Shown here: positions 52,049 to 61,561 of the stretch, piece by piece | Layout: each line of letters opens with the position of its first letter | How positions within the stretch are numbered: the stretch's first letter is position 1 | Program-made: the position numbers and the translations under genes | Assembly (NCBI RefSeq): GCF_902833645.1 | Contig: NZ_CADFGE010000013.1 | Coordinates: forward strand, 186,001-250,000 | Direction of reading: 5' to 3' | Origin: Paraburkholderia fungorum | GTDB taxonomy: Bacteria > Pseudomonadota > Gammaproteobacteria > Burkholderiales > Burkholderiaceae | DNA: 64,000 nt | Notes under the pieces: generated by a model | Told to the model about the DNA's origin: nothing | Database searches by the model: none | The model's input: only the letters and a program-made list of their open reading frames with translations

Positions 52049-53775
52049 GACTTTCGTCCGCCTACCTCATGGCAACGAGTGCGATCGCTCTCGCGTGTTC
52101 GCAGTTCGCTGGCTGTGCCATCCGTGACGTACACGACCAGCAGGCGTCGATCGCCGCAGCCACACAAGCCAAAATCGACGCGCCGCAGAACGGGCGCCCC
52201 GTTGTCGTGATTCACAAGGGTTCCTGGCTGCTTGGCGAGCAGGTCCCCGCAAGCAAGCCGCAACCGTCGATCTACAACAAGACCGTTTCCTACAACAGCA
52301 GCAGTGACTCGGGTGATCCAACGTTGTCGGATATCGCCAACTGGATTGCGAAAAAGGTTGGTGTTCGCGTTGAGATCGATGAGTCGGTCAGCGCCGGAGT
52401 GCCGGGCAACTCGGTGTCTCAGGGAGCTAGCGCCCGCCTGATCGGAACGATTCCTGCTCCAGGTGTGCAGGGCAGAGGGGTTCCGGATCTGACAGCTGCG
52501 CTGCCCGGTTCAACGTCCGCTTCGCATGAAGCCGTCAGTTCCGGCCCTTGGAAATTCACCGGCGAATTCGGGGACTTCCTGAATGTCGTCGACACACGCT
52601 ATAAGGTCTGGTCGCGATACAAAGACGCCACACTCACGTTTTTCCGGCGCGAAACCCGAACGTTCACCATCGCGAGCCTACCCAAGGCCAGCAGCATGAC
52701 CGGGTCGATCTCGACCGGCGACTCGAGCAACTCGGGGGGCGCGCCGACGATCATGGGGGGCACCGGATCCTCGTCATCGACGAGCGGCGGCTCGGGTTCC
52801 ACTGTGTCTGCCCAATCGGGCAGCGGCGGTCAAACCTCCGCGGAGACGCTCATCATCGATCCATGGCAAACCTTTCAGGAGTCCGCACAGGCTGTTGCCG
52901 GCCCCGGGGCAGTGGTACATGCCGATCGAAATCTCAGTCTCCTCACGGTAACGGGTAGCCCGCCTCAATGCGATCGTCTGGCAGCCTGGGTGAAGAACGA
53001 CATTAACGCGACCTTCGGCAAGAATATCGCGATCGAAGTGCGCCTGTATCAGGTGCAACGCACGAGAGAAGACAACTACGGCTGGAATCTCTCGCTCGCG
53101 TATAAAAGTGGAAGCGGCCACACCGGCGTAACCGTCACCGGCGCTCCGGCACCTTCGGTTCTCGGTACAACTTCCCCGATGACCTTTGGCGCAAGCATTG
53201 TTGGAGGCTCGCTGAGCGGCACGCAGGGTGCCGTACAGGCACTGTCCACACTCGGTAACGTAGCGGCTGTCTTCGGGACTGGAGGCGTCACGCAGAACGG
53301 CCGTTCAATCGCCTTGCAGGACGCGGAGCAGCAGGATCACGTCACTTCGAATCAGTCCACGCTTGTTGCTTCGGTTGGTGCGACCAACAGCACGCAGGTG
53401 AGCACGATGGTCTCGGGCTTCACGGGTACGTTTACCCCCAAGATCATCGACGGCCGGATCGTGATTTCATTCCAGCTGACCCTCACGGACAAACCGACCT
53501 TCACGGTGTTTCCGCCGCAATCGGCATCCAGCAGCAGCTCCAGTGGCGCGACTACTTCGTCGGTTCAGCTGGCAGACCGCCATATCGATACCCTCCATCA
53601 GGATGTCAACCTTAAACCCGGCGAATCCCTGGTGCTGACCGGTCTTCGCCAGCAGACCCTCACGTCGACGAATAACGGCGTCGGCTCCCCCTCGTTACCC
53701 TTTCTCGGCGGCGGCGTTGATGCGCAAAACAACGACACCATGCTCGCCGTTGTCATTACGGCGCGTCTGATGTGA
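52045..53775 (+). CDS. pilN: Type IVb pilus secretin lipoprotein PilN
   Basis: This 576-residue protein starts at ATG 52045, overlapping the pilL stop. A lipoprotein signal ends FAGC (Cys24). The middle has low-complexity Ser/Gly (about 230-275) and N-domains. The C-terminal secretin domain (about 315-570) includes IEVRLYQVQ, ISFQLTLTDKPTF and the final GESLVLTGLRQQTLTS with LPFLGG. It forms the outer-membrane pore of the thin pilus. AAGGAG lies before the start. Confidence 0.92.
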   Translation: MRLSSAYLMATSAIALACSQFAGCAIRDVHDQQASIAAATQAKIDAPQNGRPVVVIHKGSWLLGEQVPASKPQPSIYNKTVSYNSSSDSGDPTLSDIANWIAKKVGVRVEIDESVSAGVPGNSVSQGASARLIGTIPAPGVQGRGVPDLTAALPGSTSASHEAVSSGPWKFTGEFGDFLNVVDTRYKVWSRYKDATLTFFRRETRTFTIASLPKASSMTGSISTGDSSNSGGAPTIMGGTGSSSSTSGGSGSTVSAQSGSGGQTSAETLIIDPWQTFQESAQAVAGPGAVVHADRNLSLLTVTGSPPQCDRLAAWVKNDINATFGKNIAIEVRLYQVQRTREDNYGWNLSLAYKSGSGHTGVTVTGAPAPSVLGTTSPMTFGASIVGGSLSGTQGAVQALSTLGNVAAVFGTGGVTQNGRSIALQDAEQQDHVTSNQSTLVASVGATNSTQVSTMVSGFTGTFTPKIIDGRIVISFQLTLTDKPTFTVFPPQSASSSSSSGATTSSVQLADRHIDTLHQDVNLKPGESLVLTGLRQQTLTSTNNGVGSPSLPFLGGGVDAQNNDTMLAVVITARLM

Positions 53776-53786
53776 GGCAAACGACG

Positions 53787-54290
53787 ATGAAATTGTCACC
53801 GAAGCTGTTTGTGATCCTCATGGCATGCCTGCCACTTGTGACATTCGCCGCACCGGACTCTGGAGCTTCGGAGTCCGGTGTTTCCGAATCTGATGAGTCG
53901 ACCACTCTGCAGAAGGAAGCAGTCCGCTGGAAGAAGCTGGCGGAAATCGCGAAGTACAAAGCCGACGCTGCTGCGGCCGATGAACGAGCGCGCAAGGCCC
54001 TGACTGACGGGCCGCCGCAAGGATTGACTGCGGCGCCGACGCCGGCTCCATCGCCGGCGTTGCCGCCGGTCCAGACAATTTCCCACAGCGATGGGTTCGA
54101 GCTGCACTTCACCGGCGCCTTCAATGGTCGCTGGGAGGCCGATATGACCGTCGATGGCCGCCGGCTCCCGAATGTCGAGGTTGGCGATGTTGTGGGAAAT
54201 GGCTGGAAGGTCAGTGCCATCACTGACAGTAACGTAGCACTCGCGAAGGGTTCCGGTGCGAGCAGGCAAACTCGGGTCGTGGGGTTCTAG
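53787..54290 (+). CDS. pilP: Pilus assembly protein PilP
   Basis: This 167-residue protein has a signal peptide (MKLSPKLFVILMACLPLVTFA), a coiled or Ala-rich linker (about 35-85) and a small C-terminal beta domain with RRLPNVEVGDVVGNGWKVSAI (about 125-145), the pattern of PilP of type IVb pili. It links inner-membrane components to the secretin. GAGG precedes the ATG. Here it comes before pilO, whereas R64 has pilO before pilP. Confidence 0.82.
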   Translation: MKLSPKLFVILMACLPLVTFAAPDSGASESGVSESDESTTLQKEAVRWKKLAEIAKYKADAAAADERARKALTDGPPQGLTAAPTPAPSPALPPVQTISHSDGFELHFTGAFNGRWEADMTVDGRRLPNVEVGDVVGNGWKVSAITDSNVALAKGSGASRQTRVVGF

Positions 54291-54291
54291 C

Positions 54292-55599
54292 ATGGCCCAG
54301 ACGCTGGCGATACCTGGCATCAAGGGCGAGTTTGCGGCCGGACTCTCATGGCGTACAGAGACACGTTGGCCGAAGCCCGAGGCGCTTCGCGCCTGGTCGG
54401 TGCGGGGGGGACGGTGGGGGCTGGTCTACAAGACTGGCGAAGGTCGCACACAGGTGGGACTCTGCGCGCCCATCGCCGGCTTCGACAGGCCAGGCAAACT
54501 GCGCTCGCTCGCCGCTTCTGTCGCAAGTCAACGTGTAGCTCCATGGCGCGCCGTCTATGACCTGGGCGACGGTCGCTTCTGGTACATCGCCGTACGCGAC
54601 CGCAAGGCGATCATCCCCGATGGTGACCAGATTGGCACGAAAAGCGATATCGATCGTGTCTGGAATTCTCACAGCAAGCTTGGCAACTGGAATGAGGTTT
54701 CGGAGGGGACGGTTGAGGACATCGTGGACATGGTGCTGGCAGCGTCAACCATTCCCAGTCTTCGAGACCTCCAGTCCAGGCCATGGTTCTCCGCAGTCAA
54801 GCTTGCCATTGCCGGAGCAACTGCCGCGTTGCTGGTAGTTGCCGCCGTGTGGGGAGTGCGTCAGGGACTGGGATACATCCGTCACTCAGGTCAGGCTACA
54901 AAGCACGCTGCGGTGATCGTCCCGCCGCGTCCCGCGATTTCAGACGCGCTCGCGCGTCCGTGGGCTCACGAGCCGGCACCATCAGCAGTGTTTGATGCAT
55001 GCCATCGTGCGTGGAGCACACAGGCGCTTGTTCACGCCGGGTGGTCACTAACCTCATGGAGCTGCGCGGTCACGCACGACGGCATATCGGTAGCGGCTGG
55101 TTGGCAAAGGGAGGATGGCCTCGCTACGGATACACCGGGTGTACCTGCCCAGGATGGCCAGTCCGCGAGCGCGTCGACGGTCACAGCGGTCCGTTTTGAG
55201 GGAGCGTCAGGTCTGCTTGACGCGATGCGCGTCGCGAGCCGGAAGATGTCGGCCTTTGCCCAGACGCGTGGGTTTCCCATCACATTCAATGGCGCCGGCC
55301 AACCAGCGCTTCCCGGCACTTCACCGTCCGTATCCACCAGCTCTGCATGGACGTCATCGAATGTCACTCTCGATGTCCCGTGGGCGCCGTGGCTCGATCT
55401 CAAACAAGCCTTCGATGGCGTCGACGGCTTGCGTATCAGATCCGTCTCGTGGCAATCCGCGACAGAAACGTGGACTGTCGCTGGCACGCTCTATGGACTG
55501 AACAGCGCGCCTCCATCTGTCGACGGCGATATCCGTCCGGGAGCAGGGCGCTCGCAGCAGCTGACCATTCAGGCACAGGCACACCATGGCAATCCTTGA
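54292..55599 (+). CDS. pilO: Pilus assembly protein PilO (type IVb, PilO2)
   Basis: This 435-residue protein has an N-terminal cytoplasmic domain (about 1-165, ARPWxAVYDLGDGRFWYIAV-like), one membrane helix (about 172-197, AVKLAIAGATAALLVVAAVW) and a periplasmic domain. It matches the PilO2/PilO family of R64-like thin pili. ATG 54292 is one base after the pilP stop. It overlaps pilQ by 14 bp. Confidence 0.82.
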   Translation: MAQTLAIPGIKGEFAAGLSWRTETRWPKPEALRAWSVRGGRWGLVYKTGEGRTQVGLCAPIAGFDRPGKLRSLAASVASQRVAPWRAVYDLGDGRFWYIAVRDRKAIIPDGDQIGTKSDIDRVWNSHSKLGNWNEVSEGTVEDIVDMVLAASTIPSLRDLQSRPWFSAVKLAIAGATAALLVVAAVWGVRQGLGYIRHSGQATKHAAVIVPPRPAISDALARPWAHEPAPSAVFDACHRAWSTQALVHAGWSLTSWSCAVTHDGISVAAGWQREDGLATDTPGVPAQDGQSASASTVTAVRFEGASGLLDAMRVASRKMSAFAQTRGFPITFNGAGQPALPGTSPSVSTSSAWTSSNVTLDVPWAPWLDLKQAFDGVDGLRIRSVSWQSATETWTVAGTLYGLNSAPPSVDGDIRPGAGRSQQLTIQAQAHHGNP

Positions 55600-57409
55600 A
55601 GCTCTGCGTATGCGCATCACGCGCGGGATTACGTTCGTATCCGACGGCCACGTACCAACGGACGCTGAGTCTGCAACGGGCGCAGCGAACCGCGTCACCC
55701 TGCCGGCACCGCCAGACGTGGTGGAAAAGCATGTGATCTATCCGTCGACGATCGGGCGGCCGTTTGGTGAAATCGCCGTAGGTCTTGGGCTGCTCACCCA
55801 GGCGCAGGTCAACGAGCTACTGAGAACGCAGGAAAAGTATCTGGTCCGCGGCGAGCAAAAGCACATTGGGGATGTGGCGGTCGAGTCGACGATGCTTCGC
55901 AGGGAAGATGTGGAGCGAGTGCTGGCCGAGCAGGCGGCGGTGATCTACGTCGACGTCCGATCGGAAGGCTCTCCGGATTTTCTGACCTGGATGAGCGATG
56001 TCCGTGCCCAGATTCCGACCGCGAAGGTTGTTCCACTTCCCGCACAGCAGCTGCAGGAAATGCGGCAGGAGCGCAGCCAGTTTGTTCGCAAGGACGCGAC
56101 AGACCAGCCGAACCTCAATATTGCACATAACCTCTACGAGAATTGCGCGAAGGCACGGGGTACCGACCTCCACCTGCTGATTCACGAGAACCACGCCGAG
56201 GTCCAGCTTCGCATCAACGGCGATCTGTGGAAAATCCAGAACCTTAGCATGACGAATGAAGATGGAGTGGCGCTTGCCCGCGCCATGTACATCGGCGCGG
56301 CAAAAACCAATGAAGGCAGTTTCATCCCTCACGAGTTTCAGGACGCGCAGATCAAGGGAGACTGGCTGCCGGGTACAGGTGTGACGAGTATCCGTATCAT
56401 TCGCGGTCCGGCCTACCCGGTCGACGCCGACGCCGGCTTTCTGGTAGCGCGGCTGCAGTATTCAGATCTGCAGCCGACCGGCAAGGCGCCCGAACACAAT
56501 CTGATCCTGACCGTGCCCGCACGTCCTGAGGGAGAAGTCAGGTTTAGCGGTTTCACTGACAGGCAGGTTGAGTTGCTGAACCGGATCGTCAGACTGCCCG
56601 GTGGCATTTTCATCAGCACAGGTCCTGTCAACACGGGCAAGAGCACGACACAGTATCTGCTGATGATGCTTCATGCCCAGCTCTTTCCTCACAAGCGGCA
56701 GGTCACCTTCGAGAATCCGCCCGAGTATCCGAAACCGTGGGCACTGGTTCTAGACGCCAAGGGACACCCATTTTCCTATCTGCTTGAAGAGTCTCTCCGG
56801 ATGGACCCGGACCTGCTTCTCATCGGCGAGTGGCGCAACGCAGAGGAATGCATGATGACGATCCAGGCCTCCCTTGCGGGGCGCTTGTGCCTGACTACAG
56901 CACACGTCGAAGATCCGTACGAAACGTTTCTGCGAATGGAAACGCTTGATCACGAGAGACTGAACAAGGCAGTCATCTGCAACCACAACATTGTGCGGGC
57001 ACTCATGGCACAGCGTCTTGTTCAGCAGCTCTGCCCCGATTGCAGACAGCCAATGGACCGATCCGATCGCGAGGTTCCCAGGTATATCCGGGATGCGATC
57101 GGATCGTGGCAAAGCCATTCGAGAGGGCGCTTGAGCGAGGTGTGCGTTCGAGGCAAGGGCTGCCCGACATGCAATAACACGGGCATCGTTGGACGTTTAC
57201 CGGTCGCGGAGATCGTGATGACGTCCGAGGAGCTGATGACGGACCTTAAGGACCGTGGAACGGGGACGGCCCGCCGCAATCACCGCCTGAAACCGGACTC
57301 CGACCGTTCGATGCTCGCACATGCCATGGAGCGCGTACTGGCAGGGGAGGTCGATCCGATCGACGCTCACGTGGCCGTCGGGATGCAAGACTGGGCGGAG
57401 GGCGCATGA
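55586..57409 (+). CDS. pilQ: Pilus assembly ATPase PilQ (GspE superfamily)
   Basis: This 607-residue protein has an N-terminal MSHE/T2SE-like domain (about 55-130), then the ATPase with Walker A GPVNTGKSTT (about 346-355), Asp box and Walker B (RMDPDLLLIGEWRN) and His box (TTAHVEDPYETFLRME). The zinc tetracysteine CPDC and CPTC (about 483 and 526) is present. It powers thin-pilus extension. Loss of the usual GPTGSGKT form is mild (Gly-Pro-Val-Asn-Thr-Gly-Lys). Confidence 0.92.
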   Translation: MAILEALRMRITRGITFVSDGHVPTDAESATGAANRVTLPAPPDVVEKHVIYPSTIGRPFGEIAVGLGLLTQAQVNELLRTQEKYLVRGEQKHIGDVAVESTMLRREDVERVLAEQAAVIYVDVRSEGSPDFLTWMSDVRAQIPTAKVVPLPAQQLQEMRQERSQFVRKDATDQPNLNIAHNLYENCAKARGTDLHLLIHENHAEVQLRINGDLWKIQNLSMTNEDGVALARAMYIGAAKTNEGSFIPHEFQDAQIKGDWLPGTGVTSIRIIRGPAYPVDADAGFLVARLQYSDLQPTGKAPEHNLILTVPARPEGEVRFSGFTDRQVELLNRIVRLPGGIFISTGPVNTGKSTTQYLLMMLHAQLFPHKRQVTFENPPEYPKPWALVLDAKGHPFSYLLEESLRMDPDLLLIGEWRNAEECMMTIQASLAGRLCLTTAHVEDPYETFLRMETLDHERLNKAVICNHNIVRALMAQRLVQQLCPDCRQPMDRSDREVPRYIRDAIGSWQSHSRGRLSEVCVRGKGCPTCNNTGIVGRLPVAEIVMTSEELMTDLKDRGTGTARRNHRLKPDSDRSMLAHAMERVLAGEVDPIDAHVAVGMQDWAEGA

Positions 57410-58458
57410 AGACGGGCATGGACTGGCTCCTGCGCAAGCAGCTCTACGAGCAGGCAGCGAACGATCTTGAAAACAAGCGCGGCATCGCGGAGAGTCTGTT
57501 CGACTTTCACACGCGACTCGTGCAGAAGAAGAAGGTGGAAGAGGCAGAGATCGTAGAAAAGGTCTACAGGATGGTCGACGACGGCACCATGCTGGCCAAT
57601 GCGTTCGACCAGTCTGGCACCACACTGACCGACATCGAGCGCGGGTTACTCGCCGGTGGGGAGAAAGCGGGGCGACTGGCTGTCGCCATGCGACTCATCC
57701 TTGATGTGCGGGGTGTGACTTCCAACCTGCAGCTCAAGCTGTTTGCCGCGATGTTTACTCCGGCCGTCTATGTCGTCGGTCTCTACTTGACGCTGTTTAT
57801 CGTCGGCTTCTGGGTTACGCCCGCCTTCGAAGGATCCCTTCCCGGCTCAAGGTGGACTGGATGGGCCTACGTGCTCTATCTGATGGGTCAGCTTGCAGTC
57901 GGCCCGATCGCGCCTGTTTTTGCGGTCGCGTCAGCCATTACCGCGACGATCACGGCCAAGGCGTTGCCCCGGTGGACTGGTAGTCGGCGGGAGTTTTTCG
58001 ACAGGCATATTTTTCCCTTCAATGTATACCGGCAGGTCGAGGGGCTCGCATGGGTTCTCGCGTTTGCTGCGATGAGAACGGCAAATATCGGGGAGAGGGA
58101 AGCGCTCTCGAATCAGATCCAGTATGCGTCGCCGTGGCTGGCATCACGGCTTCGCCCTATCCGGGCGGGTCTCACCGGGCACGGCGTGGATCTGGCCAAG
58201 GCCATGAGCCGCAGTGGCCATCAGTTCCCGTCGATCGACATGATTGGCGAAATCGCCGCATACGTTCGTTATGCAAATTTCGCCGAAGTGATCGACAAGA
58301 CCGCACGCGCATACATCAAGAGACTTGAGCGCGTCCTGATCGTCAAGGCGGTGGCCTACGGCCTTCTGTTTCAACTTCTGACGTTCGCCGTCGGCGTGGT
58401 CATCCAGCTCGGCAGCACCTCGGTTACCGAGCAGCTTGCAACCGGCCTGCACCTTTAA
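57406..58458 (+). CDS. pilR: Pilus inner-membrane platform protein PilR (GspF family)
   Basis: This 350-residue protein has two T2SF-type helical cytoplasmic domains (about 25-110 and 220-305) and three membrane segments (about 115-140, 160-180 and 315-340). Phrases such as AFDQSGTTLTDIERGLLAGGEKAGRL fit GspF/PilC proteins. It overlaps pilQ by four bases and works with it at the inner membrane. Confidence 0.92.
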   Translation: MKTGMDWLLRKQLYEQAANDLENKRGIAESLFDFHTRLVQKKKVEEAEIVEKVYRMVDDGTMLANAFDQSGTTLTDIERGLLAGGEKAGRLAVAMRLILDVRGVTSNLQLKLFAAMFTPAVYVVGLYLTLFIVGFWVTPAFEGSLPGSRWTGWAYVLYLMGQLAVGPIAPVFAVASAITATITAKALPRWTGSRREFFDRHIFPFNVYRQVEGLAWVLAFAAMRTANIGEREALSNQIQYASPWLASRLRPIRAGLTGHGVDLAKAMSRSGHQFPSIDMIGEIAAYVRYANFAEVIDKTARAYIKRLERVLIVKAVAYGLLFQLLTFAVGVVIQLGSTSVTEQLATGLHL

Positions 58459-58495
58459 AACACAATTTACCTTCCAATAGAAAAGGGATATCTCC

Positions 58496-58996
58496 ATGGA
58501 TTCAATTCTCGGATTTTTCGCTGGTCGCGGGATGCAGCTGGCAGCAATGGCCGGTGTCGCGTTGCTGATTGCTGCCGTGGTCATCATCATGGGTAGTGGC
58601 AACATGGTCTCAGATCTGACGTTCATCATGACGCAGGCGCGTGCGCAATTGGCGCAGGGTAACAACGGCTACACGAACTTCACCAACGCAAACGCGTCCG
58701 GGCTGATCAATGCCGGCGTGTTCCCGAGCACGTGGAACAAAAGCGGAACACTGTATGACCGCTGGGGTAACACGGTTACGTTGGGCAGCACGGCCAATGG
58801 CGTTCAGGGGCAGGTGACCTTCGGCGGTGGGGGCACCGAAACCACGAGTTCGTGCTCGTCCGTGGCCTCGAACCTGAACGGCTATTCGAGCCTCCAGATC
58901 GGCGGAAAGACGTTTACGCCTTCCAGCATGCCCGACGCCGCGACGGCCGGCACCGCATGTGCTGGCCAGCCGACGCTGACCCTGACCTTCCAGTAA
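58496..58996 (+). CDS. pilS: Major pilin PilS (type IVb)
   Basis: This 166-residue protein has a short leader (MDSILGFFAGRG) ending in Gly, then a hydrophobic stretch (MQLAAMAGVALLIAAVVIIMG) that would be the pilin N-terminal helix. The mature residue 5 is Ala, not the Glu common to type IV pilins. The rest is Gly/Ser/Thr-rich with two Cys (SSCSSV, TACAGQ, about 119 and 157) that could form the D-region disulfide. AAAAGGGA precedes the ATG. Confidence 0.8.
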   Translation: MDSILGFFAGRGMQLAAMAGVALLIAAVVIIMGSGNMVSDLTFIMTQARAQLAQGNNGYTNFTNANASGLINAGVFPSTWNKSGTLYDRWGNTVTLGSTANGVQGQVTFGGGGTETTSSCSSVASNLNGYSSLQIGGKTFTPSSMPDAATAGTACAGQPTLTLTFQ

Positions 58997-59026
58997 CGCC
59001 ACAAGCGCGCAACAGGAGATCGCCGC

Positions 59027-59506
59027 ATGGGGTCGATCCTGCCGGTCCTTCTGGCCGTGGTGTTCGCGGGCCTGATCGCACAGGGAATGCAGCTCGCTCA
59101 GGCGCTTCCCGGCGGCAGCTCGCAGTCCGGGCAATCACAGAACGCCGCGGCGGCCGCGGCGGTGCAGGCTGAACTCTATGGTGCTGCCTGCATCAGCGCG
59201 GCCCTCGCATCTTCCGGGACGATCAGCTCGAGCATCAGCGTGACCATGCCTGCGGGGGTTCCGGCGCCGGCGCAAGCGTTGTGCCAGACAGTCGCAGACC
59301 CGGTTGCGGGGCGCGACGTCTACAGCTACACGCCCGGCGTCCCGGGCGAGGCCACCAGCATCGAGTCTGATACGGAGGGTAACGCCAGCTGGTTCCGGTC
59401 CGTCGCGAAGGGGCAGGCGGCGTCGCTTTCCGGGGGCCAGACACTGCAGATACCGGCAACGATCCCGGTTGGCGTGATGCTCGAGGTCGTACAGGTTAAT
59501 CCTTGA
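59027..59506 (+). CDS. pilM: PilM-like small inner-membrane protein
   Basis: This 159-residue protein has an N-terminal hydrophobic segment (MGSILPVLLAVVFAGLIAQG), then an Ala-rich helix and a small periplasmic domain with two Cys. Size and layout fit PilM of R64-like thin pili, a component of the pilus basal body, but sequence motifs are too few to be certain; a minor pilin is the alternative. AGGAG precedes the ATG. It lies between pilS and pilV. Confidence 0.5.
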   Translation: MGSILPVLLAVVFAGLIAQGMQLAQALPGGSSQSGQSQNAAAAAAVQAELYGAACISAALASSGTISSSISVTMPAGVPAPAQALCQTVADPVAGRDVYSYTPGVPGEATSIESDTEGNASWFRSVAKGQAASLSGGQTLQIPATIPVGVMLEVVQVNP

Positions 59507-59517
59507 GGGTATAGCGG

Positions 59518-60810
59518 ATGGATGCAGTTCTCGGCGTCATGGCCGCCACGGTGATTTCGCTCCTGAACGTGGCGGCCCTGACGATATGGGCGATGGTCGG
59601 TGCGGCCAACGTGCAGAGCGCGGTTACGGCTGCGCATATGCGCGTTTGGGACGCTGGTGCCCTCCAGTACGTGAAGGACTTTGCCTCGACGATCGCGGCC
59701 ACCGCCACAGCGACCACGCCCGTTACGGTGACGACTGCGATGATGGCGGCCGCCGGCAACTATCTGCCGCTGGGCTATTCCGGCGTCAATCCGTTTGGGC
59801 AAACACTTGAACTCCAGGTACTGCAACCGACAGCTGGTCAGCTGCAGGCTATCGTGACGAGTCAGGGCGGTCGCTCGATAAGTGACCCTAAGCAACTGGT
59901 GCAGATCGCCGCGCAGGCACAGGCGGGCTTCGTTCCGTACAACAACCAGAACGGCGACGCCACGATGAACGCCGGCAACGCATACGGTGCTTTCGGGGCA
60001 TGGGGGCCCGTTGCGCTGTCGAACTACACCAATCCAGGCAGTGGCCATCTCGCAGCCTTGCTGGCGTTCTCGGGTTCCAGCACACAGGCAAACAACACCT
60101 ATCTCTATCGTGTGTCCGTACCGAATCAGCCGCAGCTCAATCACATGCAAACGGATCTGGGGTTGACCGATGCTGGCGGGACCGCGCACAACATCACCGG
60201 GGTCAACACCATCACGGCGACGACCTTCCAGAACTCGGGAGGTGGCCAGTTCAGCAGCGATCAGGGAGGGTCGCTGGAACTCGGCGGAAACAATAGCCAG
60301 GCAGGAACCGGTCAGCCTTATATCGATTTCCATCAGGGCGGCCAGGGTGTTCAGGACTTTAACGCGCGAATCCAGAACGACTCCAACAACCATGTCGAGA
60401 TCAGTGCTGCCAATGGACAGGCCACCCTGGGCGTGCAGGGGGCACTCGAACTGGGCAATATCGCGACGCCCAACGGAACATGTTTGCGCAATGGCGCGAT
60501 CGCTGGCGATATCGATGGTTCAGGCCTGACCTTTAACTGCCTGTACGGCAGGTGGGTACCGATCGGCGGGCACGGGTTGCGCTTCGCGTACTACCTGGTA
60601 TCCAACGGGTCGACGGTGCCCTCACCGACCTGTCCAGGCGGGGGTACGCCGGAGATCGTTCTGGCTGTACAGAACTTCTATGTCGATCCGACCGCCACCG
60701 TGAACCTCAGTCCGATCAGCGGGACGGGCCCATGGACCGTCAACATCACGGATGGCAGTGGCTCGGGAATCCCAGGTGAAGCGATTGCCGAGACGTACTG
60801 CACTTATTGA
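59518..60810 (+). CDS. pilV: Minor pilin/tip adhesin PilV (shufflon-type family)
   Basis: This 430-residue protein has an N-terminal pilin-like hydrophobic helix (MDAVLGVMAATVISLLNVAALTIWAMVGA), then the PilV N-domain (about 50-205) and a Gly/Asn-rich region (about 210-310) of adhesin type, and a C-terminal part with LRNGAIAGDIDGSGLTFNC. PilV sits at the tip of R64 pili and chooses recipients. Its last 33 codons are repeated at 61463-61561. No inverted shufflon cassettes were found beside it. Confidence 0.87.
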   Translation: MDAVLGVMAATVISLLNVAALTIWAMVGAANVQSAVTAAHMRVWDAGALQYVKDFASTIAATATATTPVTVTTAMMAAAGNYLPLGYSGVNPFGQTLELQVLQPTAGQLQAIVTSQGGRSISDPKQLVQIAAQAQAGFVPYNNQNGDATMNAGNAYGAFGAWGPVALSNYTNPGSGHLAALLAFSGSSTQANNTYLYRVSVPNQPQLNHMQTDLGLTDAGGTAHNITGVNTITATTFQNSGGGQFSSDQGGSLELGGNNSQAGTGQPYIDFHQGGQGVQDFNARIQNDSNNHVEISAANGQATLGVQGALELGNIATPNGTCLRNGAIAGDIDGSGLTFNCLYGRWVPIGGHGLRFAYYLVSNGSTVPSPTCPGGGTPEIVLAVQNFYVDPTATVNLSPISGTGPWTVNITDGSGSGIPGEAIAETYCTY

Positions 60811-61158
60811 GCGGGTTACTGAAATGCGATGCGCAAACCTGTCGCCAAAGGCGTTGTTGCTGCTATATCTGGTGCTAGCCGCCGCGACCGGGGGAGCGGC
60901 TCCCGTGCGATGTTCATGGGGTTATCAGGACTCGACCTGTACGGCCGGGCTGGCGAGAGCTCCTGCGCCGGCGCCAACCTGTTCAACGGACCCAGGATGG
61001 ACGACCGTTTCGTCAGCACGCTGGATCGGGTCGCAGTACTCGGCGCCACAATGCAACTATCAGGCGCCGCCATCGTGCCCGACCGGATACACGCAAACCG
61101 CTGCGCCGAGCTGGAACGGATCGAGCTGGGTCGGGCTCGAATGCGCTGTGCCGCCGCC
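60712..61158 (+). repeat. 447-bp direct repeat, copy 1
   Basis: This copy covers the last 99 bp of pilV, the 13-bp gap and the first 335 bp of the next gene. It aligns to copy 2 without gaps at an offset of 751 bp and with about 20 to 25 differences by eye. Similarity stops abruptly at the start and end of the repeat. Confidence 0.85.
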
Positions 61159-61450
61159 GGCGTCATCCACACCAATAGACCTGGCAACATCATGTAACAC
61201 GTACGCGGCAGGTCTGGGTTTCTCTCCTTACCCCTATGCCCACAGTTCAACCGGAGACTCGTCCCCCATCTTTCTCGCGAGCGACAAAACAGGAGGCGGA
61301 GCGTATGTCAGTAACGCACTCGGGCCAGCTATCACGAACACAGCAATGTACCAGGGATCGTCGATATACACGGTTCAATGCAACGTTACGTCGAGCGGAA
61401 CAGTGACGCAATTCCTCTATAACGCCCTGTCAGGCTACGACGGCGGTTAA
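60824..61450 (+). CDS. Secreted cassette protein A (constant N-terminus, variable C-terminus)
   Basis: This 208-residue protein has a signal peptide (about 1-25, MRCANLSPKALLLLYLVLAAAT). The constant half (about 26-112) has six or more Cys and repeats of Trp/Ser/Thr, with CSWGYQDSTC, SAPQCNYQAPPSCPTGYT. The C-terminal half (about 113-208) is unlike the sister gene (STPIDLATSCNTYAAGLGFS and onward). A secreted ligand or adhesin is plausible. It starts 13 bp after pilV. Confidence 0.75.
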   Translation: MRCANLSPKALLLLYLVLAAATGGAAPVRCSWGYQDSTCTAGLARAPAPAPTCSTDPGWTTVSSARWIGSQYSAPQCNYQAPPSCPTGYTQTAAPSWNGSSWVGLECAVPPPASSTPIDLATSCNTYAAGLGFSPYPYAHSSTGDSSPIFLASDKTGGGAYVSNALGPAITNTAMYQGSSIYTVQCNVTSSGTVTQFLYNALSGYDGG

Positions 61451-61462
61451 AGCCGAATCCGG

Positions 61463-61561
61463 CCGATCACCGGGACGGGCTCATGGACCGTCAACATCAC
61501 GGATGGCAGTGGCTCGGGGATCCCCGGCGAAGCGATTGCCGAAACGTATTGCACTTATTGA
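61463..61561 (+). pseudogene. Remnant of pilV 3' end
   Basis: Thirty-two codons read PITGTGSWTVNITDGSGSG and continue to a TGA, matching the last residues of PilV (PISGTGPWTVN and onward). It starts 12 bases after the stop of cassette gene A and in the same frame as it. It has no start or upstream part, so it is a leftover of the duplication. Confidence 0.85.
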
